Shown: positions 9,595 through 18,228 of the stretch, in pieces
How the letters are laid out: each line of letters starts with the position of its first letter
How positions within the stretch are numbered: position 1 is the stretch's first letter
DNA from: an uncultured Cytophagales bacterium
GTDB taxonomy: Bacteria; Bacteroidota; Bacteroidia; Cytophagales; Bernardetiaceae
Assembly: GCA_937136415.1 (NCBI GenBank)
Contig: CAKZOK010000187.1
Location: 1 to 53,259, forward strand
Direction: 5' to 3'
Length of the DNA stretch: 53,259 bases
The notes under the pieces: model-generated
What the model saw: the letters and a program-made list of their open reading frames with translations, nothing else
Database searches by the model: none
What the model was told of the DNA's origin: nothing
Made by a program: the position numbers and the translations under genes

Positions 9595-9652
9595 AAAAAA
9601 AATTCCTATTTCAATCAAAACACATTTTGGTTTTAATAAAATAGGAATTTTT
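9595..9652 (-). terminator. Terminator of the small lipoprotein gene
   Basis: AAATTCCTATTT pairs with AAATAGGAATTT, with an inner CAAAACAC/TTTTGGTTTTA helix. On the minus strand it runs into eight T. The remaining 9393-9594 spacer shows no gene. Confidence 0.8.
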
Positions 9653-9689
9653 AATCTTTATCAAATTAATGAACAAAAATTATATAAAA

Positions 9690-10010
9690 TTACTCTTGTG
9701 TAGCTTCTTCTTTATTTGCTTCAACTTTTTTCTCTGTTTGAGGAGTTGTTACATAGCTCTCAATAGTACTCCCAGCCTTTTTAGGAGCATACATTTTAGT
9801 ATAAATAGCCTTTGACTTTTCGTTGATTCCTTCTGGGTCATCGTATTGGTTAGGAAGCTGTTCTGGCTCGGCTGTTCTGCTTTTTCCATAAATACGCTCA
9901 CTTTCCAAATTCTTTCCTTTATTTGGAGCAGGCTGATTGTGTTCACCACAAGCTGTAAAGAAAACTAAAAGTGTAGCAAAAGCTAAAAGAGTCTTGAATT
10001 GTTTCAACAT
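9690..10010 (-). CDS. Small exported lipoprotein, function unknown
   Basis: A 106-residue protein with a lipoprotein signal peptide: MLKQFK, a hydrophobic core, then lipobox FFTAC with the lipidated cysteine at residue 21. The mature part is hydrophilic, rich in Lys, Glu and Pro, and looks disordered (KNLESERIYGKSRTAEPEQ). No domain is recognised. A possible minus-strand -7 element, TAATTTTG (10107-10114), lies about 100 bases before the start, without a clear -33 partner. The gene is divergent from the TonB receptor gene and has its own terminator. Confidence 0.8.
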   Translation of the reverse strand: MLKQFKTLLAFATLLVFFTACGEHNQPAPNKGKNLESERIYGKSRTAEPEQLPNQYDDPEGINEKSKAIYTKMYAPKKAGSTIESYVTTPQTEKKVEANKEEATQE

Positions 10011-10178
10011 ATTTTTTATAGTTATTAATGTTTAGTGATTAATGAATTACCTATATATTGTTTGTAGAATAGATAGTTTATTTTACTCACCTAATTTTAG
10101 ATACCTCAAAATTACGCACCAAAACTCAAACTTAAAAATAAGAATTACATTTTATTCTAAAAAATAATAAAAATGTTT

Positions 10179-10219
10179 GTCTAAAAATTTTGTTAGACTA
10201 CTCTAACTTTATATATTTG
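10179..10219 (+). promoter_or_regulatory. Promoter and palindromic operator of the TonB receptor gene
   Basis: TTTTG (10188-10192), 19 bp, then TATATTTG (10212-10219) form a near-ideal Bacteroidota promoter 41 bases before ATG 10260. The -33 element lies inside a palindrome with arms GTCTAA (10179-10184) and TTAGAC (10193-10198). A repressor bound there would block the promoter. An iron or metal regulator of the Fur or DtxR type is a natural candidate for a TonB receptor, but the regulator is not identified. Confidence 0.7.
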
Positions 10220-10259
10220 TGTTGTCAAATAATTAATTTAGATTAATCATCAAACTTTT

Positions 10260-12602
10260 ATGCAAAAGCAAATTCTACTTTTTATAATTTTTATAACAAT
10301 CATTTTTCCTGATACAGCTCATTCACAAACGCACCAAGAAGGACAAATTAAAGGCAAAGTTGTGCTAGAAAATGAAGAGGTTGGCTTTGCTACCATTCAA
10401 ATAAAAGAAAAAATAAAAGGAAAAATTATTGGAGCAGTTACTAAGCAAGACCAAACTTTTGATTTGAAAAATATTCCATTTGGTACTTATACTTTAGTAG
10501 CTTCTTATTTAGGATTCGAAAAACAAAGCAAAGTAATTTATTTAACAAAAGAAAAACCAATTATTAAAGTCAGTTTTTTATTAAAGGAATCTGTTTCAGA
10601 ACTGAACCAAATTGTAGTTACAGCAACACGAACGGCAAAAAAACAAACTGATGCAGCCGTTATGGTTGATATTATTGATAGCAAAACGCTCATCAATACT
10701 CAATCTTGTAATTTGTCAGAAGGATTGAAGTTTCAAGCTGGTTTGCGTATCGAAACCGATTGTCAGACGTGTAATTATACACAGCTTCGAATGAATGGTT
10801 TGGCTGGTGGATATTCTCAGATTTTGATAAATGGTCGTCCTATTTTTAGTCCTTTGATGGGATTGTATGGAATGGAACAACTGCCCGTAAATATGATAGA
10901 ACGCATAGAAATAGTGCGTGGAGGTGGTTCTGTGCTGTATGGTTCTAGTGCGATTGGTGGTGTTGTCAATGTAATTACCAAATTTCCAAAAGAGAATAAT
11001 TATGATTTGGCTTATACTTTTCAATCTGTAAATGGGCAATCAAACGACAATATTATTACAGGAAATACAACCGTTTTGAATAATAAGAAAAATGCAGGGA
11101 TTTCTTTTTTTATTAATAACAGAAGACGAGATTTTTATGACCATAATGATGATAATTTTTCAGAGTTGCCAAAATTAGAAAATAATTCTTTTGGTGCAAA
11201 TTTATTTTTTCGCCCAACTGATAATCAAAAAATAGAAGTCAGTTTTAGTAGTATAAATGAATATCGTTTTGGTGGAGAAATGACTGATAAAGTTGCGCAT
11301 TTGGTCTCTCAGGCAGAAGAGCGAACGCATAATGTTTTGGTCGGAAATATTGATTATCAAATAAATTTTAATGATGGAAATTCATCTTTAATTACATATT
11401 TTGCCACTCAAAATACAGATAGAAAACATTATACAGGAATTATTCCAGATGAAAATGAAATAGAAGCCTATCAAAATCATATAGAAAATCCTCCTTATGG
11501 AACGTCCAAAAATTCGACCTATCAAGCAGGGTTTCAGCTAAATCACAGCCTTTCTAATTTTTTGGGAGGAAATAATATTCTGACTTTTGGTTCTGAATAT
11601 GTAACCGACGATGTTTTGGATATAATAGAATCATATAATTATAAAATTGACCAAACGACAAAAAATTTAGGTGTTTTTCTTCAAAGCGATTGGCAAATTA
11701 CAAACAAATTAAATCTGCTTTCAGGCATTAGAATGGACAAACATAATTTTTTAGATAACCCTGTTTTTAGTCCTCGTTTGTCTTTTTTGTATAAAATAAA
11801 GCCACAAATGCAGCTTCGTGCTACTTGGAGTACAGGTTTTCGTGCGCCACAGGCATTTGATGCAGATATGCACATTGCTTTTTCGGGAGGGGGAATTTCA
11901 AGAATTAGTTTGGCAAATGATTTGAAACAAGAGCGTTCGAATAGTTTTAGTACTTCTCTGAATTATGATAAAGCAACAGAAAATTTTATTGCAGGTTTTA
12001 CGCTTGAGGGTTTTTATACAGATTTGAACAACGCTTTTTATTTAGCTCCTCTTGGAGAGGATAATTTTGGAGAGCGTTTTGAAAAACGAAATGGGCAAGG
12101 CGCAACTGTACAAGGAATTACATTAGAAACAAGAGCAAATTACGACAAAAAAGTACAATTAGAGCTTGGGTTTACACTTCAAAATAGCCTTTTTGATGAA
12201 GCTATCGAAAATATTGAAGGCTTAGAACTAAAAAAAGAGTTTTTAAGAACGCCAAATGATTATGGTTTTGCAACTTTTTCATTTACACCAAACCAACATT
12301 TTGCTATAAATATGAATCTTGTCTATACTGGAAAAATGCAACTTATTCATTTTGCAGGCGCACCCGAACAAATTACCGACGAGTACAAAGTTTCTAACTC
12401 TTTTACAGAATTTAGTATCAAAACCAGTTATGATTTTGATTTGAAAAAGGTAACATCAAAATTACAGCTTTTTGGAGGAGTGAAAAATATATTCAATGCT
12501 TATCAAAATGATTTTGATAGTGGAAAAAATAGAGATAGTAATTATGTGTATGGAAGTGCTGCTCCTCGTACTTTTTTCATAGGAATTAGAATAAAAAATT
12601 AA
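10260..12602 (+). CDS. TonB-dependent outer-membrane receptor
   Basis: A 780-residue receptor with a signal peptide (residues 1-22, ...TAHSQ). A carboxypeptidase-D-like regulatory domain (about 27-110) is followed by a TonB-box-like segment IVVTATR (118-124). The plug domain (about 125-240) contains RIEIVRGGGSVLYGSSAIGG, and a 22-strand barrel runs to the C terminus. The plug contains a CQTCN motif (C168, C171) with a further cysteine at C150, then QILINGRPIFSPLMG. This subtype is common in Bacteroidota and usually linked to metal, haem or siderophore uptake, but the substrate cannot be fixed from sequence. The two close cysteines hint at a metal ligand or a disulfide. The strong promoter with an overlapping palindrome suggests derepression, possibly by metal starvation. 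Confidence 0.93.
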   Translation: MQKQILLFIIFITIIFPDTAHSQTHQEGQIKGKVVLENEEVGFATIQIKEKIKGKIIGAVTKQDQTFDLKNIPFGTYTLVASYLGFEKQSKVIYLTKEKPIIKVSFLLKESVSELNQIVVTATRTAKKQTDAAVMVDIIDSKTLINTQSCNLSEGLKFQAGLRIETDCQTCNYTQLRMNGLAGGYSQILINGRPIFSPLMGLYGMEQLPVNMIERIEIVRGGGSVLYGSSAIGGVVNVITKFPKENNYDLAYTFQSVNGQSNDNIITGNTTVLNNKKNAGISFFINNRRRDFYDHNDDNFSELPKLENNSFGANLFFRPTDNQKIEVSFSSINEYRFGGEMTDKVAHLVSQAEERTHNVLVGNIDYQINFNDGNSSLITYFATQNTDRKHYTGIIPDENEIEAYQNHIENPPYGTSKNSTYQAGFQLNHSLSNFLGGNNILTFGSEYVTDDVLDIIESYNYKIDQTTKNLGVFLQSDWQITNKLNLLSGIRMDKHNFLDNPVFSPRLSFLYKIKPQMQLRATWSTGFRAPQAFDADMHIAFSGGGISRISLANDLKQERSNSFSTSLNYDKATENFIAGFTLEGFYTDLNNAFYLAPLGEDNFGERFEKRNGQGATVQGITLETRANYDKKVQLELGFTLQNSLFDEAIENIEGLELKKEFLRTPNDYGFATFSFTPNQHFAINMNLVYTGKMQLIHFAGAPEQITDEYKVSNSFTEFSIKTSYDFDLKKVTSKLQLFGGVKNIFNAYQNDFDSGKNRDSNYVYGSAAPRTFFIGIRIKN

Positions 12603-12603
12603 T

Positions 12604-13026
12604 TTATTTGTTGTCTTGATTTCGTTTTTCCTCTTCTAAAAGTTGAGTTGTTTTTATTAATGCTTCCTCATTGTTATTTACAATAAAAACAGGGCTAGGA
12701 TAAGGTTTGACAAGAAAAATAGCTTTCAAAATTGTTTTTTGAAGGAAAGAAGGCGCAATAAAAATGGCTGCAATAGATTGTTTTTCTGTACGCTCTTTAT
12801 TATTTTCTATATATTTTCCTTGCATAATTCGATACTTGGCAGCCAAATAAGAAGCCTTTCTTCCATCTAAAATTGTGATGTAACGTTCTGCCTTGTTGGG
12901 AACAGAAGCCATTTCTTTCAAATAAGTAGAAAAATTTTCATCTGTGGCATTTTCTCCTGTTATTTCTATTTTTACGATAGGTAATTCTGAATAATCAAAA
13001 ATTCCGTAAGGTTTTTGTTCTTTCAT
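12604..13026 (-). CDS. Small SpoIIAA/STAS-like paralogue 4 of the quartet
   Basis: A 140-residue cytosolic protein and the last gene of a four-gene tandem array. It has the group signature FDYSELPIVKIEFTG-like strand, ATDENF, then a strand ending in D (ITILDGRK), YLAAKYRIMQG, the stretch IAAIFIAPSFLQKT and VKPYPSPVFIVNNNEEA. The order strand-helix-strand-D-helix-strand-helix, ending in a residue pair like EEA in a final helix, resembles the SpoIIAA-like/STAS-SEC14 fold. This assignment is by pattern, not by search. At the site of the STAS phospho-serine this copy has Ala (YLA). The start is 2 bases after the previous stop, so it is translated in an operon. It converges tail to tail with the TonB receptor, with only one base between the two genes. 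Confidence 0.8.
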   Translation of the reverse strand: MKEQKPYGIFDYSELPIVKIEITGENATDENFSTYLKEMASVPNKAERYITILDGRKASYLAAKYRIMQGKYIENNKERTEKQSIAAIFIAPSFLQKTILKAIFLVKPYPSPVFIVNNNEEALIKTTQLLEEEKRNQDNK

Positions 13027-13028
13027 TT

Positions 13029-13430
13029 TTATGTAATTGTGTTTTCTTTATCTAAAAGCTGATTTACTTTTTTCATTCCTTCCTCTTTATTTGAAACAAT
13101 AAAGACAGGACTTGGGTAAGGTTTTACCAAAAAAATACCTTTTAAAACAGTTCTTTGTAAAAATGAAGGTGCAATAAAAATGATAGCAATTGCTTGCTTT
13201 TCTATACGTTCTTTGTTTTTTTCTAAATACTTTCCTTGCAAAATCCTATATTTTGCTGATAGATATTTTGCTTTTGTAGTATCTAAAATAGAAATATAAC
13301 GTTCCGTTTTGGAAGAAATAACTGCCGATTCTTTCAAATATTCATCAAAATTCTCATCTGTTGCATTTTCTCCTGTAAATTCTATTTTAAGAATAGGCAA
13401 TTCGGAATAATCAAAGGTTGCATACGACAT
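13029..13430 (-). CDS. Small SpoIIAA/STAS-like paralogue 3 of the quartet
   Basis: A 133-residue paralogue that is closest in sequence to its two neighbours. It has FDYSELPILKIEFTG, ATDENFDEYLKE, ISILDTTKAKYLSAKYRILQG and APSFLQRTVLKGIFLVKPYP. It has Ser in the YLS position where classical STAS antagonists carry the phosphorylated serine. No signal peptide or membrane segment is present. It is 11 bases from the preceding gene and 2 from the next, so operonic. Confidence 0.8.
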   Translation of the reverse strand: MSYATFDYSELPILKIEFTGENATDENFDEYLKESAVISSKTERYISILDTTKAKYLSAKYRILQGKYLEKNKERIEKQAIAIIFIAPSFLQRTVLKGIFLVKPYPSPVFIVSNKEEGMKKVNQLLDKENTIT

Positions 13431-13441
13431 ATTTTTTCATT

Positions 13442-13852
13442 TTAGGTATTTATTTTTTCATCTTTTAAAAGCTCTTCTATTTTTTGTGAAGCTTCTTCTT
13501 GATTACCTATAATAAAAACAGGGCTAGGATAAGATTTGATTACAAAAAGAGCCTTTAAGATAGTTCTGTGCAAAAATGAAGGTGTAATAAACAGAGTTGC
13601 TATGGCTTTTTGAGCAATGTGTTCTTTGTTTTCTTCTAAGTATTGCCCTTGTAAAATTCGATGTTTTACACTTAAATAAGATGATTTTGAGGTATCCATA
13701 ATCAAAATATAATACTTTGTTTTTGATGGAATCTCAACCATTTCTTTAAGATAATGTTCAAAATTTTCATCTGTTGCATCTTCTCCTGTAAACTCTATTT
13801 TAATAATAGGTAATTCAGAGTAATCAAAGGTTGCATAAGGTGTGTTTTCCAT
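13442..13852 (-). CDS. Small SpoIIAA/STAS-like paralogue 2 of the quartet
   Basis: A 136-residue paralogue with FDYSELPIIKIEFTG, EDATDENFEHYLKEM, ILIMDTSKSSYLSVKHRILQG and TPSFLHRTILKALFVIKSYP. Ser is kept at the YLS site. It is cytosolic by sequence. The 3-base gap to the upstream gene and 11-base gap downstream show one transcript. Local duplication is the likely origin, since its neighbours share most of its core motifs. Confidence 0.8.
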   Translation of the reverse strand: MENTPYATFDYSELPIIKIEFTGEDATDENFEHYLKEMVEIPSKTKYYILIMDTSKSSYLSVKHRILQGQYLEENKEHIAQKAIATLFITPSFLHRTILKALFVIKSYPSPVFIIGNQEEASQKIEELLKDEKINT

Positions 13853-13855
13853 TTT

Positions 13856-14266
13856 TTAAACTAATTTTTCTTGGTCTTCTGCTTCTAAAAGCTCATTCAT
13901 CCATTGTATTGCTTTTTCCTTAGTCTTAAAAACTTTCAATTTACTAGGGTAAGCATTGATTGCAAAAACAGCTTCAGTAATTATTCTTTGAACAAAAGAC
14001 GGAGCAATTATCGCTAATCCAATAGACTGTTGTCTAATTTCATTTTCTTTTTTTTGTATATCATTTCCTTGTATAATCCTATATTTAGCAGGCAGGTATT
14101 TCATCTTCGAAACGTCATATATCATTCCGTACCTTTTCCATTCGTATGCTTTATTAGATAGCTGAGTATATTCTTCAAAACTCTCATCTGTAGCTTCATT
14201 TCCTATAAATGTTACATAAATGATAGGTTTCTCAAATTTAAAGGTAGCTAAGGAATTATTTTCCAT
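13856..14266 (-). CDS. Small SpoIIAA/STAS-like paralogue 1 of the quartet
   Basis: A 136-residue protein and the most diverged and first-transcribed member. It keeps ATDESFEEY, MIYDVSKMKYLPAKYRIIQG and IIAPSFVQRIITEAVFAINAYPS, but the N-terminal FDYSELP is FKFEKP and the phospho-site position is Pro (YLP). If the fold is STAS-like, this copy cannot be phosphorylated there. It lies 54 bases downstream of the pseudo-helicase gene on the same strand, close enough for cotranscription. Confidence 0.78.
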   Translation of the reverse strand: MENNSLATFKFEKPIIYVTFIGNEATDESFEEYTQLSNKAYEWKRYGMIYDVSKMKYLPAKYRIIQGNDIQKKENEIRQQSIGLAIIAPSFVQRIITEAVFAINAYPSKLKVFKTKEKAIQWMNELLEAEDQEKLV

Positions 14267-14320
14267 TTTATTATTCTTGATTTGATTTAAGGTTGTGATT
14301 TTAAAATTTATTAAAGTATT

Positions 14321-17300
14321 TTATTGTATTTCAGAGTGAATAGTTTTCATTTTTTTAATTTCTTCTTGAAGTAAAATAGTAAAACTATACATATCTTTTA
14401 ATATTAAATATAATTGAGTTGCTCGCTCTTTTTGCAGTTCAATACCAGTTTCTGTATTTAGAATACTTTCAGATAAATACGATTTTGCTTCTTCAGATAA
14501 AGTAAGTCCAAAAGATACATATTTTTTAATAAAAAATTCTTTATTGTTACTTTTAATTGTATAGTTTATTATTTGATTTATCGAATTAAATAATGTTTTG
14601 GGAGGGTTTTCTGTATCAAATTGCTCCAAACTAAGTTCTAAAATTGCTTTATAGAAATCTAAAAAGGTCTGCTGACCTATTCTTTTTCGCCATTTTTCTA
14701 TGTTTTTCAAACTTGAATCTTTCTTATCATCTTGATTCATTTTTTTTATTTCTTCAAATAGCCAATTTATTTCTTCTTTAGACAAAGAATCAAAATTATT
14801 ATTTTGAGTTGGTTTTTCTATGAAATATAAAAGACGATTTATTGATGAATGATGATAAAATGGTTCGGTAAAAAATACTGAAGTTGGTTTTACTTCCTCT
14901 GATGGGTTCTTAGAATAATTAAATAATTCTTTTAGATTTTTTTTCAAATGATGAATGCTGTTTTCTTGAACCCATTGCAAAAATAAAAAACAATATTTTT
15001 CTAAAATAGAATAGTTTTTCATTGAAAAAATGGCTGCATATTTTTCATCTTTATGAATTTCAAAATCAGATTGATGAGTTTTGATTATGTCAAAAATATG
15101 CTTTCTAACGCTTGTTTGTTCATGATGCTGCACCCAAATAGTAAATTTTGTATTCGAAGTATGATTTGAATACTCCCAATTAGCCAAAATACCCATCTGA
15201 TAAAAACGAATAATTGCTCTTTCAACGGTAAGTTGTCTATCAACCTTTTGAGAAAAAACTCTAAAATCTAAATCAGAAATTTCTACTTCAGAAATTTTTA
15301 TAATATCATTATTTTCGTCTTTTATAGGATTTTCTTTAGGGCTTGTTAGGCAATATTTGTCATAAAACTGCTTCATAAACTCTACTTCCTCTTCGACAGG
15401 TTCTACCTTGGCAGCCCACTCTAAAAGATGCCTATACATATCACCACCCAACCAACTGACATCTCTATTCATATTACGAATGTCAGAAAGACGGGTTGTT
15501 GGTTCAAAAAGTTTTAAGAGTGTTTGCTCATCTTTTTCTTTTTGAAAAATAATATATGTTTTTGCATTTTGTTTTTTTGTTCTATTCGAAATATCTGTTA
15601 ATTCAGTCAAGGATTTTGGTAAACCATATTGAATAATAAAATCCAAATTTTGGAAATTAATTCCAGAGTTTAGCGCAGCAGTAGAAGTAACAAGTAAGTT
15701 TTCTGATTTTTTGAGAGTTTTTCTTAAAAAATTTCTTTTAATAAAATGAGTTTCTTTATCATCATGAGAATCTTGTGGTATTTCGATAGAATAAGGATAA
15801 ACTTTTCGCTTTAAATCAAATTCTAATCTTTCAGAAAGTAGATAAGAGCCTGTACTTCCATTTACACCTGAAGTAAAAATTATTCCTATATTTTTACTTT
15901 CCTTTTCTTGAATCTCTTTGAGAGTATTTACAAGTGTGGAGTAGGTATTTTCTGTTTCTAAAAATTCAAAATTTGAAATTTTATTATCCAAAAATATAGA
16001 AGAAGAAATGGTAGAATAAAAGTTGTTATCTTTTATTTTGAAGGTATTTTTAATAGACTTCGAAACTGATTTGTCTAAAAAATGAGATAAAAAGACAAAG
16101 GGCGTTTTATAAGAGTCATTTTGAAAATAATTATAATAAATGCGTTCTAATGCAGTGTATTCTCCTTTATGTTGCGAACTCCATTCCGAAAAACGATGAA
16201 TTTGATCAACTAAAAAATAAGCCCAATTTATTTTATGTTTTTTATCAGAAATAAAATCTCTAAAAACTTTTGTGTTGAGCAAATCAACAGTTAGAATGAG
16301 TAAAAAAACATTGTTTCCTTTGACCAAATTTTGTACTTGCCTAACTTCTTGATGACTCATCTCAGAATGCCAAACACCAACTTTATCAATGCCATTTTGA
16401 GAAAGTTCTTCTGCTTTATCTAAAGCAATATCAGTGGAAGCACAGACTAAAAGTGAGGGCGAATTTTGCAAAACAGAGAGCCAACCAAAAAGCAAAGTGG
16501 AATCAGTTTCTAAAGGCAAATTAGCTAAAATAGATTCACCATTCAATGCCTTGGCTAATAGAGTTTGAGTAAAATAAGGATTACTTTTCTCTATATTTTT
16601 ATATAAATTATGATGTAATAAAAATTCTATACGTTTTAAATCATTATTTGTATCAAAATTCCATTTGTAAAAGTTATTTTGTGTTTTGAAGAATGAATGT
16701 GAAAAAATAGAAAGCTGTTTGGATAAAGGCTTTCCTTCGTCAGAATGAAATGAAAAACGATAGTTTTCGGCATAATCATTTCTAATTTTTATCCAATTTT
16801 GTTTGTCAGTCGAATCTGTCCAACGGTGCAGAATACTAAAATCTATTTTTAATTGATTTTTATCTTCAATTTTGTCTAACTCTATTTCTGAAAAAAGAGT
16901 GGATATAGAAATTTTGGGAGATTTGAATGATAATTGAGGAAACAAATTTTTAATTAATTTTAGAATATTCTCAATAACCAATTCTATAATTTCTTTTGGT
17001 ATATATTCCTTTTCACGTATAAAAAAAGCAGCCGTCCAGTTATTATTTTCAGAGTTATCCAATTTCCAAACACCCCTAAAAAGTAATTCGATAGTCAATA
17101 TTTGTATTCGAATAAAGGCAGCCTTCCACCAAATTTGTTGAACGATTGTATCTCTGGGTTGATTAGTAGCAATTCTATTCCATTCTTTTAGTTTGTTCGA
17201 AAAAACAGGTTTTTCTATTTGATGGCGAATCCATTCCATTTTTTCACGAATCAAATTAGTTTCTTCTATAATTTCTTCACTTGAAAAATTAATTACATAA

Positions 17301-17857
17301 ATTCCCTTCGAACGCAATTTTTGTTCAATTTTCTGCTGTTTTTCTCGCTCTTGACTATTTTGAGTAATCAAAATAGCAAGTTCTGCAATCGGTAAATAAA
17401 AATTTAGTGTTGCACTTTGTAATTCTAAATCAGTAGTTTTATTTTGTGTTTTTTGTTGTAAAACCTCTGACAAAGGAGCATTTGCCCAAAATAAAAATTC
17501 TAAAAAACTCCATTCAGGTAGGTATTTCTTTAAACAATTACGCAAAAATAATCTCATTGCCTTTTGAGAAATGGTTTGATTATTTTCTTCTTCAAATTTC
17601 CATCTAGGAATATATTTATTTTCTTCTGTGCTTTGTAAAGGAAGAAGAGGAATGTGATTTGTAGAAGTATTTTTTGTAATATTTATTTCTTTTATTGTTT
17701 TTAAAGGAAATGACATACTATCATTTCTTTGTAAAAAACGTAATAATAAAGAAAATCTAATTTTTTCATTTTCTGTAATTTCATTAGAAAAAGAAGGTAA
17801 ATTTTGAATTACAAAATGGTTTGTTGTTTGTGTGTAACCTGCTGAATAGTGCTGCAT
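14321..17857 (-). CDS. RecQ-like helicase homologue with eroded catalytic motifs
   Basis: An 1178-residue protein. Residues 430-800 follow the RecQ/DEAD layout. Motif I is GESILANLPLETDSTLLFG (440-458), where RecQ has PTGxGKS, so the P-loop lysine is gone. Motif Ia is SLLVCASTDIALDKAEELSQNGI. Motif II is DQIHRFSEWSSQHKGEY (551-567), matching DEAHCISEWGHDFRPEY but with the catalytic Glu replaced by Gln. A motif V/VI region has LLVTSTAALNSGINF (721-735) and DISNRT in place of the QExGRAGR box. A winged-helix-like segment ERAIIRFYQMGILANW lies near 860-890. N-terminally, LNFYLPIAELAILITQN (151-167) recalls the DUF559-type nuclease core (DFYLP...IEIDG), again without its acidic residues. The frame is intact over 3.5 kb, so this is a maintained pseudoenzyme, not a decaying gene. 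The four small paralogues follow on the same strand. The function is unknown; a DNA-binding scaffold is one idea. Confidence 0.8.
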   Translation of the reverse strand: MQHYSAGYTQTTNHFVIQNLPSFSNEITENEKIRFSLLLRFLQRNDSMSFPLKTIKEINITKNTSTNHIPLLPLQSTEENKYIPRWKFEEENNQTISQKAMRLFLRNCLKKYLPEWSFLEFLFWANAPLSEVLQQKTQNKTTDLELQSATLNFYLPIAELAILITQNSQEREKQQKIEQKLRSKGIYVINFSSEEIIEETNLIREKMEWIRHQIEKPVFSNKLKEWNRIATNQPRDTIVQQIWWKAAFIRIQILTIELLFRGVWKLDNSENNNWTAAFFIREKEYIPKEIIELVIENILKLIKNLFPQLSFKSPKISISTLFSEIELDKIEDKNQLKIDFSILHRWTDSTDKQNWIKIRNDYAENYRFSFHSDEGKPLSKQLSIFSHSFFKTQNNFYKWNFDTNNDLKRIEFLLHHNLYKNIEKSNPYFTQTLLAKALNGESILANLPLETDSTLLFGWLSVLQNSPSLLVCASTDIALDKAEELSQNGIDKVGVWHSEMSHQEVRQVQNLVKGNNVFLLILTVDLLNTKVFRDFISDKKHKINWAYFLVDQIHRFSEWSSQHKGEYTALERIYYNYFQNDSYKTPFVFLSHFLDKSVSKSIKNTFKIKDNNFYSTISSSIFLDNKISNFEFLETENTYSTLVNTLKEIQEKESKNIGIIFTSGVNGSTGSYLLSERLEFDLKRKVYPYSIEIPQDSHDDKETHFIKRNFLRKTLKKSENLLVTSTAALNSGINFQNLDFIIQYGLPKSLTELTDISNRTKKQNAKTYIIFQKEKDEQTLLKLFEPTTRLSDIRNMNRDVSWLGGDMYRHLLEWAAKVEPVEEEVEFMKQFYDKYCLTSPKENPIKDENNDIIKISEVEISDLDFRVFSQKVDRQLTVERAIIRFYQMGILANWEYSNHTSNTKFTIWVQHHEQTSVRKHIFDIIKTHQSDFEIHKDEKYAAIFSMKNYSILEKYCFLFLQWVQENSIHHLKKNLKELFNYSKNPSEEVKPTSVFFTEPFYHHSSINRLLYFIEKPTQNNNFDSLSKEEINWLFEEIKKMNQDDKKDSSLKNIEKWRKRIGQQTFLDFYKAILELSLEQFDTENPPKTLFNSINQIINYTIKSNNKEFFIKKYVSFGLTLSEEAKSYLSESILNTETGIELQKERATQLYLILKDMYSFTILLQEEIKKMKTIHSEIQ

Positions 17858-18228
17858 GAAAATTTCCTGATTATGAATTTAGGAACTAAAAACCGATATT
17901 CTTGTAAATATGTTTAATCAAGTAAATTATAGTATTTTTTTTGCTTTGACAGTCTTTTCAGAAAGCTGTTGATAGCTGAAAAACAAAGATTGTTAGATTA
18001 AACTATTTTCAGAGTTTTTATGAACATGCCCTTGAAAACTGATACTGTTCATAATTGATTTATTTGGTTTAATTATTTGAAGATAATTATACTCTTGCGT
18101 AATTGAATTTTAAAAATAATTTTATAAAAGTCATTTTTAATTGAGTATAAATATAAGAAATAAATAATTAGAAAACAATTTGTATGATAATACAAGTATA
18201 TATAAAGTTATAATAAATGATATTTAAC
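17858..18228. other. Non-coding spacer with stem-loops
   Basis: No gene is seen here. There are two stem-loops: TTTTCAG/CTGAAAA (17955-17982, with inner AGCT/AGCT) and TATGAACA/TGTTCATA (18019-18053). A MITE-like repeat (18087-18150) is listed separately. No TAnnTTTG promoter for the minus-strand pseudo-helicase was found. Confidence 0.6.
18087..18150 (-). repeat. Short MITE-like repeat, family C, copy 1
   Basis: A 64-bp element bounded by TTATACTC (18087-18094) and GAGTATAA (18143-18150). Read on the minus strand, it starts TTATACTCAATTAAAA and ends AATTCAATTAC-GCAAGAGTATAA. The same start and end occur at 45274-45370, where the copy is longer. Confidence 0.6.
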
